Assembly (NCBI GenBank): GCA_046154185.1
Contig: JBJXGE010000044.1
Span: 56,753-120,752 of the forward strand
DNA: 64,000 nucleotides
Reading direction: 5' to 3'
DNA from: JBJXGE01 sp046154185
GTDB taxonomy: Bacteria > Planctomycetota > UBA8108 > UBA1146 > JAJFFE01
This document shows, one piece after another, positions 1-8,040 of the stretch. A model generated the notes under the pieces. It searched no databases, was not told the DNA's origin, and worked only from the letters and a program-made list of their open reading frames with translations. A program made the translations under genes and the position numbers. Every line of letters begins with the position of its first letter. The stretch's first letter is position 1.

Positions 1-127
1 CGAGCATTTGATGACGAAGCGTCCGGCGACCGGTATTCCGCCGCACGAGTACGCGGAACTCCTCGGCCGCAAGACGCGACGATCGATCGCGCAGGGCGCG
101 CTCTTGGCGCGCGAGGATTTGGCGTGA
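1..127 (+). CDS. C-terminal end of a nonulosonic acid (NeuB/LegI/PseI-type) synthase, partial
   Basis: The reading frame from base 2 to the TGA at 125-127 gives about 41 residues; the gene begins upstream of the window. The peptide has KRPATGIPP followed by an ELLGRK segment and ends in ALLAREDL. This is the pattern of the C-terminal SAF (antifreeze-like) domain of sialic/legionaminic/pseudaminic acid synthases, and the same signature (KRPGTGIGP) is present in the full-length synthase at 12612-13715. Such enzymes condense phosphoenolpyruvate with a hexosamine in the cytoplasm. It overlaps the next gene, neuC, by GTGA, so the two are translationally coupled and likely act in sequence. Because only the tail is visible, the exact sugar substrate cannot be told. 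Confidence 0.75.
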   Translation, partial: EHLMTKRPATGIPPHEYAELLGRKTRRSIAQGALLAREDLA

Positions 128-1323
128 GCGTGACGAGCGTCAAGACGGAGCGCCGGCGCATCGCCGTGGTAACCGGCACGCGCGCCGACTTCGGCCTCCT
201 GCGTCCGGTGCTGAGCGCAATCGCGGGCGACCCTCGGCTCGAGCTGCGCCTGATCGCGAGCGGCATGCACTTCAGCGTCGCTCACGGCGAGACGATCCGC
301 GAGATCGTCGCCGCTGGTTTCGAAATCGCGGCGCGCGTACCGGCGCTCCCGGCCGACGACTCGCCGGCGGCGATGGCGCGCAGCGTCGGCGTCGCGATCA
401 GTGGTTTCCCCGACGCGTTCGCGGCAACGGATCCGGCGATCGTGCTCGTCCTCGGCGATCGCGTCGAAATGCTCGCGGCCGCGGTGAGCGCCGCGTACCT
501 CGGCATTCCGATCGCGCACATCCACGGCGGCGATTTGTCGTGGGGAACCGTCGACGATGCGGCGCGCCACGCCATCAGCAAGTTCGCGCACGTGCATTTC
601 GCGGCGACGCCGCTCAGCGCGCGCCGACTACGCGGACTCGGCGAAGAGGAACGGCGCATCCATGTCGTCGGCGCCCCGGGTCTCGACGGTATTTTGCATG
701 CGCCGCGTCCCGATCGCGGCGCGCTCGAGCGCGCACTCGGTCGAAAACTCGGCGCGCGTTACGCCGTGTTGATACAGCACGCGATCCCGAGCGAGTCGAG
801 CGCGGCGGGCGCGCAAATGTCCGAGACGCTGGCGGCGTTGCGGTCGTGCGAATTGCCGGTCGAAGCGATCTATCCAAACTCCGATAGTGGCGGCGGCGCG
901 ATCATCGCAGCGCTCGAGCGCTGCGCCCAGACATGGCCGGAATTGCGGCTCCACCGGAGCTTGCCGCACGCGCAGTATCTGGCGCTCCTCGAGCACGCGA
1001 CCGTGCTCGTCGGCAATTCGTCGAGCGGCGTCATCGAAGCCGCGAGTTTTGAATTGCCGGTCGTCAATATCGGCAATCGCCAAGCCGGCCGCGAACGCGG
1101 CGCCAACGTGATCGACGCGCCGCCGGAGCGCGCCGCCATCGCGGCGGCGCTCGCGCGCGCCAGCACGCCCTCCTTCCGCGCGACGCTCCGCGGCATCGTC
1201 AACCCGTACGGCGACGGTCGCGCGGCGCCGCGCATCGCGGAGGCGCTCGCTACACTGGATCTCGGCCCGACCTTTCGACTCAAGACCGGCGCGGCGTTGC
1301 TCGAGTCGCAGCGCGGACCCTAA
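124..1323 (+). CDS. neuC: UDP-N-acetylglucosamine 2-epimerase, hydrolysing (NeuC/LegG-like)
   Basis: A 399-residue protein of the UDP-GlcNAc 2-epimerase fold. The N-terminus IAVVTGTRADFGLLRPVL (about residues 13-30) is the signature of hydrolysing epimerases, and IHGGD (about 137) and GNSSSGVIEAASFELP (about 298-313) are the matching C-terminal nucleotide-sugar-binding segments. NeuC makes ManNAc, and LegG its diacetamido-trideoxy analogue, from UDP-sugars for the synthase encoded just upstream. The GTG start at 124 lies inside the upstream stop (GTGA overlap), which supports that start. Its length is normal for the family. Its end faces the dockerin gene on the other strand, 31 bp away. The family is secure; whether the product is a sialic or legionaminic precursor is inference. 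Confidence 0.88.
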   Translation: MSVTSVKTERRRIAVVTGTRADFGLLRPVLSAIAGDPRLELRLIASGMHFSVAHGETIREIVAAGFEIAARVPALPADDSPAAMARSVGVAISGFPDAFAATDPAIVLVLGDRVEMLAAAVSAAYLGIPIAHIHGGDLSWGTVDDAARHAISKFAHVHFAATPLSARRLRGLGEEERRIHVVGAPGLDGILHAPRPDRGALERALGRKLGARYAVLIQHAIPSESSAAGAQMSETLAALRSCELPVEAIYPNSDSGGGAIIAALERCAQTWPELRLHRSLPHAQYLALLEHATVLVGNSSSGVIEAASFELPVVNIGNRQAGRERGANVIDAPPERAAIAAALARASTPSFRATLRGIVNPYGDGRAAPRIAEALATLDLGPTFRLKTGAALLESQRGP

Positions 1324-1354
1324 CCGCGCCGCGGCGCGCTACGAGCCAAGAACA

Positions 1355-2788
1355 TCACAGACAAGGACACTGACTCGCAAGACACGGCGTGTCACCCGGA
1401 GTCGCATCTGCGCCGCAGATCGGCGAAAGCGCGGTCGGACTCCCGCCCGCGAAGAGGACGCCGAGGAGCGTGATGGCGTCGGCGAGATTCAGTGTGTCGT
1501 CATCGTTGATGTCGCCCGCCGCTTCGCAGTTGAGCGCGCCTGCGAGGAATAAGTAGTTCAAGAGCCACACGGCGTCGCTGATGTCGACGCCGCCGTCGTC
1601 GTTCGTGTCGCCGCGCGTGAATGGAAACAAGAACGTCGCGCGTTCATCGGCGCCGATATCGGTGCGGCAACCTTGCGGGCGCGGGTCGGAATCGAAATCG
1701 TCGGTGAACGCCACATCCGTGCCGGCGTCGATACAGGGCGACTCATTCGCGAGATGCCGGCCATCGGCCGCGAGCTGCGGGTGTTCGAAGATATTGAAGC
1801 CGAGATCACAGGGATGACCGTTCTCATTGACGAGCACGGTAGTCCCGTACGATGCGGGATAACCGACGAAGTTCGTCGTGTTGCCGAAGAAACAATTGCG
1901 AAACGTCGCACCGCTGTCGGCACCGGTCCGCTCAACGGCGACGCCGAGCGTCTCGAAGATGTTGTTTTGAATCACGGCATCGAATGGACTCGGCACGATG
2001 ACACCCGCGGCGCCCGCGCGCACGGTGTTGCAAAGGAAAAGCGGCGCGCCGGCGGTGATCGGATCCGTGATCATGCGCAGCGCCGCAGCCGCCACACCCG
2101 AAAAAACGCAGTTCTCCACCCGCACGTTTGACTCGGCGCCCGCGCACCAGGTCGAACACGAGCCATGCGGAGTCACCACGACACCGGCGCCGCAGCCCGT
2201 GAAGACGCAGCCGCGCACAATGGGGTTCACGCGCGCATGGCGACGGCGCGGCGTCATGAACTGATAGAAGTTGTAGCCGTATGCGTCGGCGTAGATCGCA
2301 GTCTCGACGGACGCGTCGAAGGTGCAGTGTTCGACGATGGTGGTCAGCGTCGTCCACTGGTTATCGACCTGCCCCTCGATGTAGAGGTCGAGGGCTTTTA
2401 AGGCATCCGAAAATGCGCAGCCGCGCAGTTCGCTCGTGACCGGCGTCGCGCCGTGGCCGATGACACGAATGCCGAGCCAGGTCGCGCCCGGCGCCGCGGC
2501 CGCGAAGGTCACGGGTTCACTCGCGGTTCCGTTGGTGACGAGCTGACCATCGACCACGAGTCCAAGTCCGGCGGCGAAAAGCACCGAAGTGTCGGCTTCG
2601 ATCGTGAGCGTTTGGCCAATGGGAACCGTGCAAGTATCGATGACGAGGTAAGGCGAACCGGCAGCGGTCCATACGCCGGCGACGACGCCTTCTACGGGAG
2701 ATTGAGCGCGCGCAAATGGCGCCACGAGTAACACGGTAGCGATCCACGTGGCGGAGACGGCCAATCGACAAACGGGCAAGCGCATCAT
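1355..2788 (-). CDS. exported right-handed beta-helix protein with C-terminal dockerin-like repeat
   Basis: A 477-residue secreted protein. Residues 1-28 form a signal peptide ending APFARAQ. Residues about 40-375 have short recurring turns of the parallel beta-helix (pectin-lyase-like) type, including CIDAGTD near 350. Residues about 390-450 carry two calcium-binding dockerin-like motifs (RGDTNDDGGVDISDAVWLL and GDINDDDTLNLADAITLL), then a Cys-rich tail. This architecture is typical of planctomycete surface proteins; ligand or substrate is unknown. A start at the first of two adjacent ATGs is supported by AAGGAAGG at 2796-2803. No cohesin gene is in the window, so the dockerin-like part need not mean a cellulosome. 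It is probably monocistronic, separated by 105 bp from the kinase gene. Confidence 0.8.
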   Translation of the reverse strand: MMRLPVCRLAVSATWIATVLLVAPFARAQSPVEGVVAGVWTAAGSPYLVIDTCTVPIGQTLTIEADTSVLFAAGLGLVVDGQLVTNGTASEPVTFAAAAPGATWLGIRVIGHGATPVTSELRGCAFSDALKALDLYIEGQVDNQWTTLTTIVEHCTFDASVETAIYADAYGYNFYQFMTPRRRHARVNPIVRGCVFTGCGAGVVVTPHGSCSTWCAGAESNVRVENCVFSGVAAAALRMITDPITAGAPLFLCNTVRAGAAGVIVPSPFDAVIQNNIFETLGVAVERTGADSGATFRNCFFGNTTNFVGYPASYGTTVLVNENGHPCDLGFNIFEHPQLAADGRHLANESPCIDAGTDVAFTDDFDSDPRPQGCRTDIGADERATFLFPFTRGDTNDDGGVDISDAVWLLNYLFLAGALNCEAAGDINDDDTLNLADAITLLGVLFAGGSPTALSPICGADATPGDTPCLASQCPCL

Positions 2789-2893
2789 GGGTAGTCCTTC
2801 CTTACTGAGAGTGCTTCATCAATAGAATGCGAGAACGGCGGCTCCGACCCTTGGGACTTTTTCTATTTGTGCATCCGCTCGCGTGTAGCGCGT

Positions 2894-5089
2894 TCACCGG
2901 CTCGGTGAAACAGCCTCAACCGCGACCGGCAAGTCTCGATACTCTTCGAGGCGGAAACGCTCCGACGGAGGAAGCACTCCGCGCTCGACTTCCGCTTCAT
3001 ATCCATCGTTCACGAAGTGGCCGGTCATCACGCCGTCCGCATCGAACAGGATCATGACGTAAGGGCTATGCGGGCCGTCATCGCGGAGGCAGAAGCGCGC
3101 GGCCGTGACTTCCTCCGCGCGACTGCCGGCGGCGGCATTGAAACTCGGCGCGACGAGACCAAAGAGCGGTGCGTGACTCTCGGGGCCGAGCCAGCGATAC
3201 CAGCACAGTGTGCGGTCGAGCGACGCGCCGCGGGCACACAGCCACTGATCCGTGACGTGCCCAACGATCGGCGCCACGGCGAAGATCACTTGCGGATAGC
3301 GCGCCGTCGCGTTGGCGATGCCGCGCTCGTCCCATCGCAGCTCGCTGTTGACGCCGGCGAACACGAAGCGGCGTGCGTGCGGCAGCCAACGCACGTCGCT
3401 CAAGTGGCCATTGTGCCAAACCTGGTAAAGAGTCCTGCCATCGGCATCGAATACGCGCACGAGACACGCCGCGAACAAGCCGTGCCGCTGCACGAGGAGT
3501 AGCTCATCACCGGGCGCTTCGGGAAAGCAATCGATCGCGGCGAGCGCGAAGACTCGATAGCTCGCGACGCGACCGCCGGTCGTCGCCGCGGGCGCGACCG
3601 ACGGCGGACTCGAATGCCAGCGCACGCGTGCGGGATCAGCAAACGACGACACACAGAGTTGCCCACGATAATCGGTGTCGGCGTCGGCGCCATACGCGAT
3701 TGCGGCGAGACGCTCGCCACGTGCGTCGCGCATTGTCACGGCGAAACTCACGCCGTCCGCAGACGGGCCGCTCTCCCACGTGTGAAGCACGCGCCCGGTT
3801 GCGGACAACAACTGAACTCTTGAGCGCTTACTGTCGAGCTCGAGCGAATCGGGTCGCAGCGTCGTGAACCAATAAGTGAGCCAGCTCGCGAAGACAGATA
3901 CAACGATCACCGCGCAGGAAGCGCTCGCCGACGCGAGGACCGGATGGCGGCGTACCCAGTCGGTAAACGTGCGCCAATGGGACGGCGGCGCCGAATGCAC
4001 GGGAATCCCAGCGAGAAAGCGCCGCAGATCCGCGCCAAACTCGGCGGCGGACTGATAGCGCAAGTCCGGCGCGCGCTCGAGCGCATGCAACAAAACCCAT
4101 TCGAGTGACTTCGGAAGCTCGGGGCGCAGTCGTCGCGGCGGCGTCGCCGGCGCTTGTTGAATCGCGGCGATCTTCTCGGGGATCGACATCGCCGCCGTGT
4201 GATGCGGGTGGGCGCCACACAACAGCTCATAGAGGACGACGCCGAGTGCATAGACATCGCTGCGCGCGCCGACCGTCGACAATTTGCCGCTACACTGCTC
4301 GGGACTCATGTAGGTCACGGTGCCGAGGAGATCACCGGCGCGCGTGACCGTGCTCTCGCCGACCGCGGCGAGACTGCGCGCGATGCCAAAATCGATCAGC
4401 TTCGGTTGACCGGCAGCGTCGATCAGGATGTTGCTGGGCTTGAGGTCGCGATGCAGCACACCGGCGAGATGACCGAAGTGCACCGCATCGCAAACCTTTG
4501 CCAGCAACTCGACCGTCGCGCGCAATCCCGGCCGCGCCTCGGCGACGTAGCGTTGAATGGAACGAGCGCCGACGATCAACTCCATGGCGAAGTAAGGAAG
4601 CTGGTGGCCGTCGAGATCGATCGCGCCAGCCTCGTAGAGTCGCGCGATATTGGGATGCTCGAGTTGCGCCAACACCTCCGCCTCGTATGTGAAGCGGCGG
4701 ACGCGCTCGGGCGTCGCGAGCCAGTTCGGCAAAATTTTGAGCGCGACGGTGCGCGTCGGCCACAATTGGCGGGCCTGGTAGACGCTCCCCATCCCGCCTG
4801 CCGCGATGAAGCGCTCGATCTCGAAGCCGCCGACTTTGCGCCCAACGAACGGGTCGACGCCGGGCGTGCCGAGCGGCACGTCGTCGAGCGCGCGCAACGG
4901 TCCACCGAGAAACCCCGCGGCCTTCGTGTCGAGCTCGATGAGTTCGCGCACTTCCGCGGCGAGCCGCGCATCGGAGCCGCACAGCTCCGCGAGCAGCGCA
5001 CCGCGGCGCTCCACCGCGACGCCCATGACTTGCGTAAATACATCTGTGACTCGGCTCCAATAGCGAGCGAGTTCGTCGGTGGTCGACAT
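2894..5089 (-). CDS. transmembrane serine/threonine protein kinase
   Basis: A PknB-type kinase of 731 residues. The catalytic domain spans about residues 85-360: glycine loop AAGGMGSVY (96-104), VALK lysine (118), HRDLKPSN (213-220), DFG (233-235) and the SPEQ segment of the activation region. One membrane helix (about 384-408) is followed by an extracytoplasmic domain of roughly 320 residues with no recognised motif but recurrent beta-strand and Trp-rich stretches. The frame stays open 162 codons upstream, but that part lies over the sigma-factor gene; the ATG at 5089 shares its A with the TGA of the sigma gene. Such a one-base overlap argues for co-expression and a functional pair: kinase sensing outside, sigma factor responding inside. 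Ligand and phosphorylation targets are unknown. Confidence 0.9.
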   Translation of the reverse strand: MSTTDELARYWSRVTDVFTQVMGVAVERRGALLAELCGSDARLAAEVRELIELDTKAAGFLGGPLRALDDVPLGTPGVDPFVGRKVGGFEIERFIAAGGMGSVYQARQLWPTRTVALKILPNWLATPERVRRFTYEAEVLAQLEHPNIARLYEAGAIDLDGHQLPYFAMELIVGARSIQRYVAEARPGLRATVELLAKVCDAVHFGHLAGVLHRDLKPSNILIDAAGQPKLIDFGIARSLAAVGESTVTRAGDLLGTVTYMSPEQCSGKLSTVGARSDVYALGVVLYELLCGAHPHHTAAMSIPEKIAAIQQAPATPPRRLRPELPKSLEWVLLHALERAPDLRYQSAAEFGADLRRFLAGIPVHSAPPSHWRTFTDWVRRHPVLASASASCAVIVVSVFASWLTYWFTTLRPDSLELDSKRSRVQLLSATGRVLHTWESGPSADGVSFAVTMRDARGERLAAIAYGADADTDYRGQLCVSSFADPARVRWHSSPPSVAPAATTGGRVASYRVFALAAIDCFPEAPGDELLLVQRHGLFAACLVRVFDADGRTLYQVWHNGHLSDVRWLPHARRFVFAGVNSELRWDERGIANATARYPQVIFAVAPIVGHVTDQWLCARGASLDRTLCWYRWLGPESHAPLFGLVAPSFNAAAGSRAEEVTAARFCLRDDGPHSPYVMILFDADGVMTGHFVNDGYEAEVERGVLPPSERFRLEEYRDLPVAVEAVSPSR

Positions 5090-5652
5090 CAACGCACGAG
5101 TTTCTTGTACAGCCACGCGCGCGCGAGCCGCCATTCCATCTCGACGGTCGACAGCGAAAGCTCTAGACCCGCCGCGATCTCGCGCTCGCTCATGCCGGCG
5201 AGAAAGCGGAGTTCGACGATCAAGGCTTGCCGGCTCGAGCGCTTTTCCAACTCCACGAGCGCGCTCTCGAGATCGAGGAAATCGACGACCAGACTCTGCC
5301 GCGCGCCGTCGACCTCGATCTGAGTGTCGAGCGACACCCGCTTGAGGTCGCCGCCGCGTTTCAAGGTCGCCCGCTCGCGCGCCTGGTCGACGAGAATTTG
5401 GCGCATCGCCTTGGCGGCGATTCGGAGGAAGTGAGTGCGCTCCGCGATGGTTATGCCGTGAAAATGAATGAGCCGCAGGAACGTCTCGTGCACGAGATCC
5501 GTCGGACTGAGTATGCGCCCCGGCGCCTCGCGGTTGATGAGCCGGCCGGCGATTTCGCGTAGCTCCGCATAACAAAGCGCTGACAGCGCCAACGCGGCTG
5601 ACTCTTCTCCGGCGGCGAGCGCTCGCAATTTTGCCGTTGCGTCATCTCGCAT
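5089..5652 (-). CDS. ECF RNA polymerase sigma factor, kinase-linked type
   Basis: A 187-residue extracytoplasmic-function sigma factor. Region 2 (about residues 20-90) includes the LSALCYAELREIAGRLI helix and TDLVHETFLRL, and region 4 (about 130-185) has the helix-turn-helix MSEREIAAGLELSLSTVEMEW. It resembles the sigma-70 ECF subgroup common in planctomycetes and acidobacteria that lacks an anti-sigma factor and sits next to Ser/Thr kinases. The ATG at 5652 is preceded by GAGGAGG. It is 18 bp downstream of the J-like gene's stop and overlaps the kinase start by one base, so transcription may extend from the chaperone genes upstream. Regulation by the adjacent kinase is inferred from known kinase-linked ECFs. 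Confidence 0.88.
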   Translation of the reverse strand: MRDDATAKLRALAAGEESAALALSALCYAELREIAGRLINREAPGRILSPTDLVHETFLRLIHFHGITIAERTHFLRIAAKAMRQILVDQARERATLKRGGDLKRVSLDTQIEVDGARQSLVVDFLDLESALVELEKRSSRQALIVELRFLAGMSEREIAAGLELSLSTVEMEWRLARAWLYKKLVR

Positions 5653-5670
5653 CGCTGCCTCCTCGACGAG

Positions 5671-7347
5671 TCAGAGCGCCAAGCGCGCCGCCAATGAATA
5701 AAAACTAATCGCGTAGTCTCGTATCATGCATTCGTGGAGCCAGCCTTCCTGATTCAACGTGTCGTCCTGCACTTCCGCGATGCACTGCTCGACACGCCAC
5801 ACCGGAATGCGACTCCACTTAAGAAACTTAAAGACCTCGGCGCGCCAAACCCGTTCGTAAGCGCGCAGAGACCACGACCGCGCGAGGCGCTGCGCATACG
5901 GAGCGAAGGTGACGCGGGCCAAACGATACCGCACAAGTAAGCCCCACCCGAAGAGCACGCCGACAAAGATCGCCAACTCGCGGTCTGCGCTCAGTTTTCC
6001 AAAGTACACCGTCGCTACGCCAACAGAGAGCGCCGGCGGCGCGAGGTACACAATTGCCATCGCGCACAGAACGCGGAATCCATTCAGCGACTTCTTGAAA
6101 GCCAGCCAGCGACGGTTGTCGGTGCGCTGTTCGATGTGCCCGAGCCAAAAGCGAATCGCCAGCGGAGCAAGCGGAGCGTTGAGCTGCGCTTCGCCGTCCG
6201 GCACCCGCGGCGCATGGAGTTCGACGAAAAATTGCAGCACGGCGTAGACCGCCTCGACGTCCGCCAACGCACTAACTGGAAAAGCGGCAGCCAATTCCTC
6301 CGGCGCCGCAAACATCTCACTGTACACACAGAGCAATTCATGATGCGCGGTCTCCACGGGACCCTCGCAGTAGTGGCGAATGGCTACGTCGATGCGATGC
6401 CGCAACGGATGCCCGTGGCTGGAAAGAAACTGGGAACGCGCAATTCGATAGCGAAGCAAAAACTGTAGGACGTCGTACGAATGCTCAAAGTGCGGACCGA
6501 GACGCGGCAGCTTCTCTTCCATCAGCGCCATCTGAGCGCGAAGCCATTCGAGGTCCGCGGTCAACATGGATTCGCGCAGCGCGCGCATGAGGAGCGCAGC
6601 ACGCGGAAACAGCCCGTCGCCGCGCAAACGCCGATCGCTTTCAGCAAGCTGCTGGCGGAATGCTTCGAATCCACTCGTGCGCAGAATCGCGAGCAAGCCG
6701 TCGCCGGCGACTGAGTAGTACGCATCCGCCGGCAACACGTCGGCAAGCGCAGCGTGCACTTTGCCGTCCCAATACTGCGGCGATTCTTGCTCGAGTTCGG
6801 CATAGAGAACGCGCAGGAGTCCAGGCTCCGTGGGAAATTCGCGGAGCCCATCGAGGATGCGCGTGTAGAAGGCATTGTCCTCGCTATCCGGATCGAGATC
6901 GGCGAGCACGGCCAACACGTAATAGTGAAGCGGCGACTTCCTTCGCGTGTCCGCGAGCCGCCGACGAAATGCCGACAAGTCGCAATCCGGTGCGGCGAGC
7001 GCTGCGCGCCACTCGGTGAGCGTCGAGGGCAGCGAATCGGCACCGTCGATGTCGTTGTGCGCAACGGCATCAGCGCCGTGCGCCGGACGTGCGGTCGCCA
7101 ATGACTCATCCCATTGGGCTCGCCGCTCGCTCTCTGCACGCTCCTCGCCGACGCCGCACAGCCAAGCGTCGACCTGCTCGTATGCCGATCGAATGCGCTT
7201 GAACTCCTCTGGAAATCTCTCGGGCTTGTAACGGCGGATGAGCGCACCGTAGCGACGCTTGAGATCTTCGCGTGAGGACCCCGCATCGATTCCGAAGAAC
7301 CGATCCGGATGGTCCGGCAGAAATGACCAGTCGGGCTCGTCGACCAC
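5671..7347 (-). CDS. membrane protein with degenerate N-terminal J-domain
   Basis: A 558-residue protein. Residues about 14-60 read like a DnaJ J-domain (FFGIDAGSSREDLKRRYGAL, then KRIRSAYEQVD), but the invariant HPD loop is replaced by KPE at 41-43. The middle is helical and of unknown function. Two hydrophobic segments lie at about 425-476, followed by an 82-residue tail. J-like proteins lacking HPD cannot normally stimulate Hsp70 ATPase, so this may be a J-like recruiter rather than a classical co-chaperone. It follows the Hsp70 gene (8027-9778) and the tail-anchored protein gene with only a 3 bp gap, echoing the E. coli HscC system with its membrane J-proteins DjlB and DjlC. The function proposed is inference; the J resemblance is visible. 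Confidence 0.7.
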   Translation of the reverse strand: MVDEPDWSFLPDHPDRFFGIDAGSSREDLKRRYGALIRRYKPERFPEEFKRIRSAYEQVDAWLCGVGEERAESERRAQWDESLATARPAHGADAVAHNDIDGADSLPSTLTEWRAALAAPDCDLSAFRRRLADTRRKSPLHYYVLAVLADLDPDSEDNAFYTRILDGLREFPTEPGLLRVLYAELEQESPQYWDGKVHAALADVLPADAYYSVAGDGLLAILRTSGFEAFRQQLAESDRRLRGDGLFPRAALLMRALRESMLTADLEWLRAQMALMEEKLPRLGPHFEHSYDVLQFLLRYRIARSQFLSSHGHPLRHRIDVAIRHYCEGPVETAHHELLCVYSEMFAAPEELAAAFPVSALADVEAVYAVLQFFVELHAPRVPDGEAQLNAPLAPLAIRFWLGHIEQRTDNRRWLAFKKSLNGFRVLCAMAIVYLAPPALSVGVATVYFGKLSADRELAIFVGVLFGWGLLVRYRLARVTFAPYAQRLARSWSLRAYERVWRAEVFKFLKWSRIPVWRVEQCIAEVQDDTLNQEGWLHECMIRDYAISFYSLAARLAL

Positions 7348-7350
7348 GGA

Positions 7351-8040
7351 CTATCTCCCGGATGTGAAGAGCGACGCGGCTCGGACGAGGAGGTAGAAGG
7401 CGAGCAGCCACCACAGGAATTGCCGGCGATGCCAACGATTGCGCCAACGCGCCCACGGACCGGGAATCGCGCGCAAAGTATCCAACCACTCGCGTTCGTG
7501 CGCGTAGACGTTCGGCGCCGCGCGCGCGATGCGTTGCGCGACACGCCACGCGGCACCGGCGTGCAGCTCGATTCCGTGCTCGCTCGAGCGCAGCATGTCC
7601 CGCGTGCTTGGCAAGCCGCTGAGCAACTCCTGTCGCAGTCGACTTGCGCGCCCCGTTGGAAGAACGAAAAGCAATTCCAGGACCCGGGCGAAGGTCGCAT
7701 CGATGACGCCGCGTTGTTGTAGTTCCTCGAGACGCGGTTTGGCTTCTGAGTACGTGCGCAGCCGCGCGCACGCGAGCGCGACGTCCGGAAAAGTCGCCAA
7801 TCGGGCATCGGACAAGCGCTGCGCGAGGCTCTCCGCCGATAACGTGGCGAACTCGGTGCGCAGCGCGGTGACCTCGTCGACGGCCCACTCGCGCGTCGCG
7901 TGCGCATGCTCGGCGGTCGAGACACGCACCGGCATGTTCCGCCGCGATCGGCGGCGGCGGGCGATCTCTTCCGCGTGCTCGAGTGGGCTCAGTGCGAAAA
8001 CCGATTCTAAGTACGAACGCGAAGACTCAGCGAGCGCCAT
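7351..8040 (-). CDS. tail-anchored membrane protein, unknown function
   Basis: A product of 229 residues when started at the ATG at 8040, which overlaps the end of the Hsp70 gene by 14 bp. Most of it is charged and predicted helical (Arg/Glu/Leu-rich, residues about 15-200). The only hydrophobic segment is at the very end (RRQFLWWLLAFYLLVRAASL), so it is probably anchored by its C-terminus with the bulk in the cytoplasm. I do not recognise the family. Being placed between an Hsp70 and a J-like membrane protein, with gaps of -14 and +3 bp, it probably belongs to the same chaperone module, perhaps as a membrane docking factor. The frame extends 18 codons further upstream, but that part lies in the Hsp70 gene. 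Confidence 0.65.
   Translation of the reverse strand: MALAESSRSYLESVFALSPLEHAEEIARRRRSRRNMPVRVSTAEHAHATREWAVDEVTALRTEFATLSAESLAQRLSDARLATFPDVALACARLRTYSEAKPRLEELQQRGVIDATFARVLELLFVLPTGRASRLRQELLSGLPSTRDMLRSSEHGIELHAGAAWRVAQRIARAAPNVYAHEREWLDTLRAIPGPWARWRNRWHRRQFLWWLLAFYLLVRAASLFTSGR

Noticed and set aside
1325..1338. Perfect palindrome CGCGCCGCGGCGCG as a bidirectional terminator between neuC and the dockerin gene
   Set aside because: No loop and no T tract on either side; such strings are frequent in this GC-rich DNA.
2827..3057. Small plus-strand frame with a signal-like start next to the dockerin gene
   Set aside because: It runs into the 3' end of the kinase gene on the other strand, and lacks a ribosome site.
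4154..5323. Long plus-strand open frame (389 codons) over the kinase and sigma genes
   Set aside because: It is antisense to two genes with clear domain motifs, and its translation shows no family features; high GC creates such frames.
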